Positions 5,394 to 5,544 of a stretch of DNA of 5,544 nucleotides are shown here, in pieces; positions within the stretch are counted from its first letter, which is position 1; every line of letters starts with the position of its first letter. The stretch is from the NCBI GenBank assembly GCA_030638625.1, contig DAOWEE010000007.1, forward strand, positions 1-5,544, in the 5' to 3' direction. The stretch is from Methanosarcinales archaeon (GTDB taxonomy: Archaea; Halobacteriota; Methanosarcinia; Methanosarcinales; Methanocomedenaceae). The notes below the pieces were generated by a model. It was not told the origin of the DNA, ran no database searches, and saw only the letters and a list, made by a program, of their open reading frames with translations. Position numbers and translations under genes: made by a program.

Positions 5394-5544
5394 TGCAAGC
5401 AAAACTATAAACATATAAAATAACCCCAAACAACAATATATGCTTTCCTATTGGAACTATATTAGCTGTTGAGAAATTGTACGATGCACTTCATTTTTCT
5501 CCGGCATCCCAAATGTGACACTTTGATTTATTGCTTAATGTAAA
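5394..5544. other. A/T-rich non-coding stretch at the window end
   Basis: I see no supported gene here. The minus strand carries an open frame of 17 codons from the window edge to a TGA near 5491 that could be the tail of an upstream gene, but it is too short to judge. No tRNA, repeat array or clear terminator is visible. Confidence 0.4.

Noticed and set aside
4890..5418. Long plus-strand open frames (143 and 164 codons) opposite the ATPase gene
   Set aside because: They lie antisense to a gene with intact Walker motifs, have unlikely compositions, and show no family motifs.
5304..5429. N-terminal extension of the ATPase gene as a membrane anchor
   Set aside because: It needs a TTG start without a visible ribosome binding site, whereas ATG 5303 has a good GGTGA 7 nt upstream, and the stretch contains promoter-like elements.
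5478..5483. Single TGTACG near the window end as another TRP box
   Set aside because: It is one imperfect hexamer without phased neighbours or a nearby promoter, expected by chance.
5491..5544. Tail of a minus-strand gene ending in a TGA near 5491
   Set aside because: Only 17 codons are visible, with no motif; an open frame this short is expected by chance.
1..5544. CRISPR array, tRNA, rRNA, insertion sequence or phage genes
   Set aside because: I saw no regularly spaced long repeats, tRNA-like cloverleaf, terminal inverted repeats or transposase motifs in the window.

Overview
The window looks like a chromosomal piece of a methanogen-type archaeon. Methanosarcinales or a related methane-oxidising (ANME-like) lineage is my best guess. 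The signs are archaeal TATA/BRE promoter elements, GGTGA-type ribosome binding sites, a trpD-trpF-trpE-trpG gene cluster with archaeal-looking enzymes, and a KaiC/RadA-like ATPase with a ribbon-helix-helix N-terminus. No sequence search was possible, so the taxonomic placement is inference.

Layout: (1) 1-372, minus strand: the 5' part of a gene for a membrane-anchored or secreted protein of unknown function, cut by the window edge. (2) 373-508: divergent promoter region. It holds a BRE/TATA box for the trp operon, then four TGTACA-like hexamers spaced exactly 10 bp apart, then an AGGTGA ribosome binding site. (3) 509-4412, plus strand: compact trpDFEG operon. trpD and trpF are 6 nt apart; trpF/trpE and trpE/trpG each share a 4-nt ATGA overlap. 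(4) 4412-4429: perfect 18-bp palindrome between the convergent genes. (5) 4434-5303, minus strand: RHH-KaiC ATPase gene, much more A/T-rich than the trp genes. (6) 5304-5544: upstream region of that gene, with a GGTGA ribosome binding site, a TATA-like box and a 19-bp dyad. No further gene is supported there.

Function: TrpE and TrpG form anthranilate synthase (chorismate + glutamine to anthranilate). TrpD adds phosphoribosyl from PRPP. TrpF isomerises phosphoribosyl-anthranilate to CdRP. These are the first three reactions of tryptophan synthesis. The genes for the last steps (trpC, trpB, trpA) are not in the window: the operon is bounded by a divergent gene upstream and a convergent gene downstream, so they must lie elsewhere. 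Control seems to act at two levels: feedback inhibition through an LLES tryptophan-binding motif in TrpE, and repression at the phased hexamer array, which resembles the TRP box of the Methanothermobacter TrpY repressor.

The most interesting items are the helically phased operator array in front of trpD and the RHH-KaiC ATPase with a palindrome upstream of its own promoter. Neither is proof of a new system.
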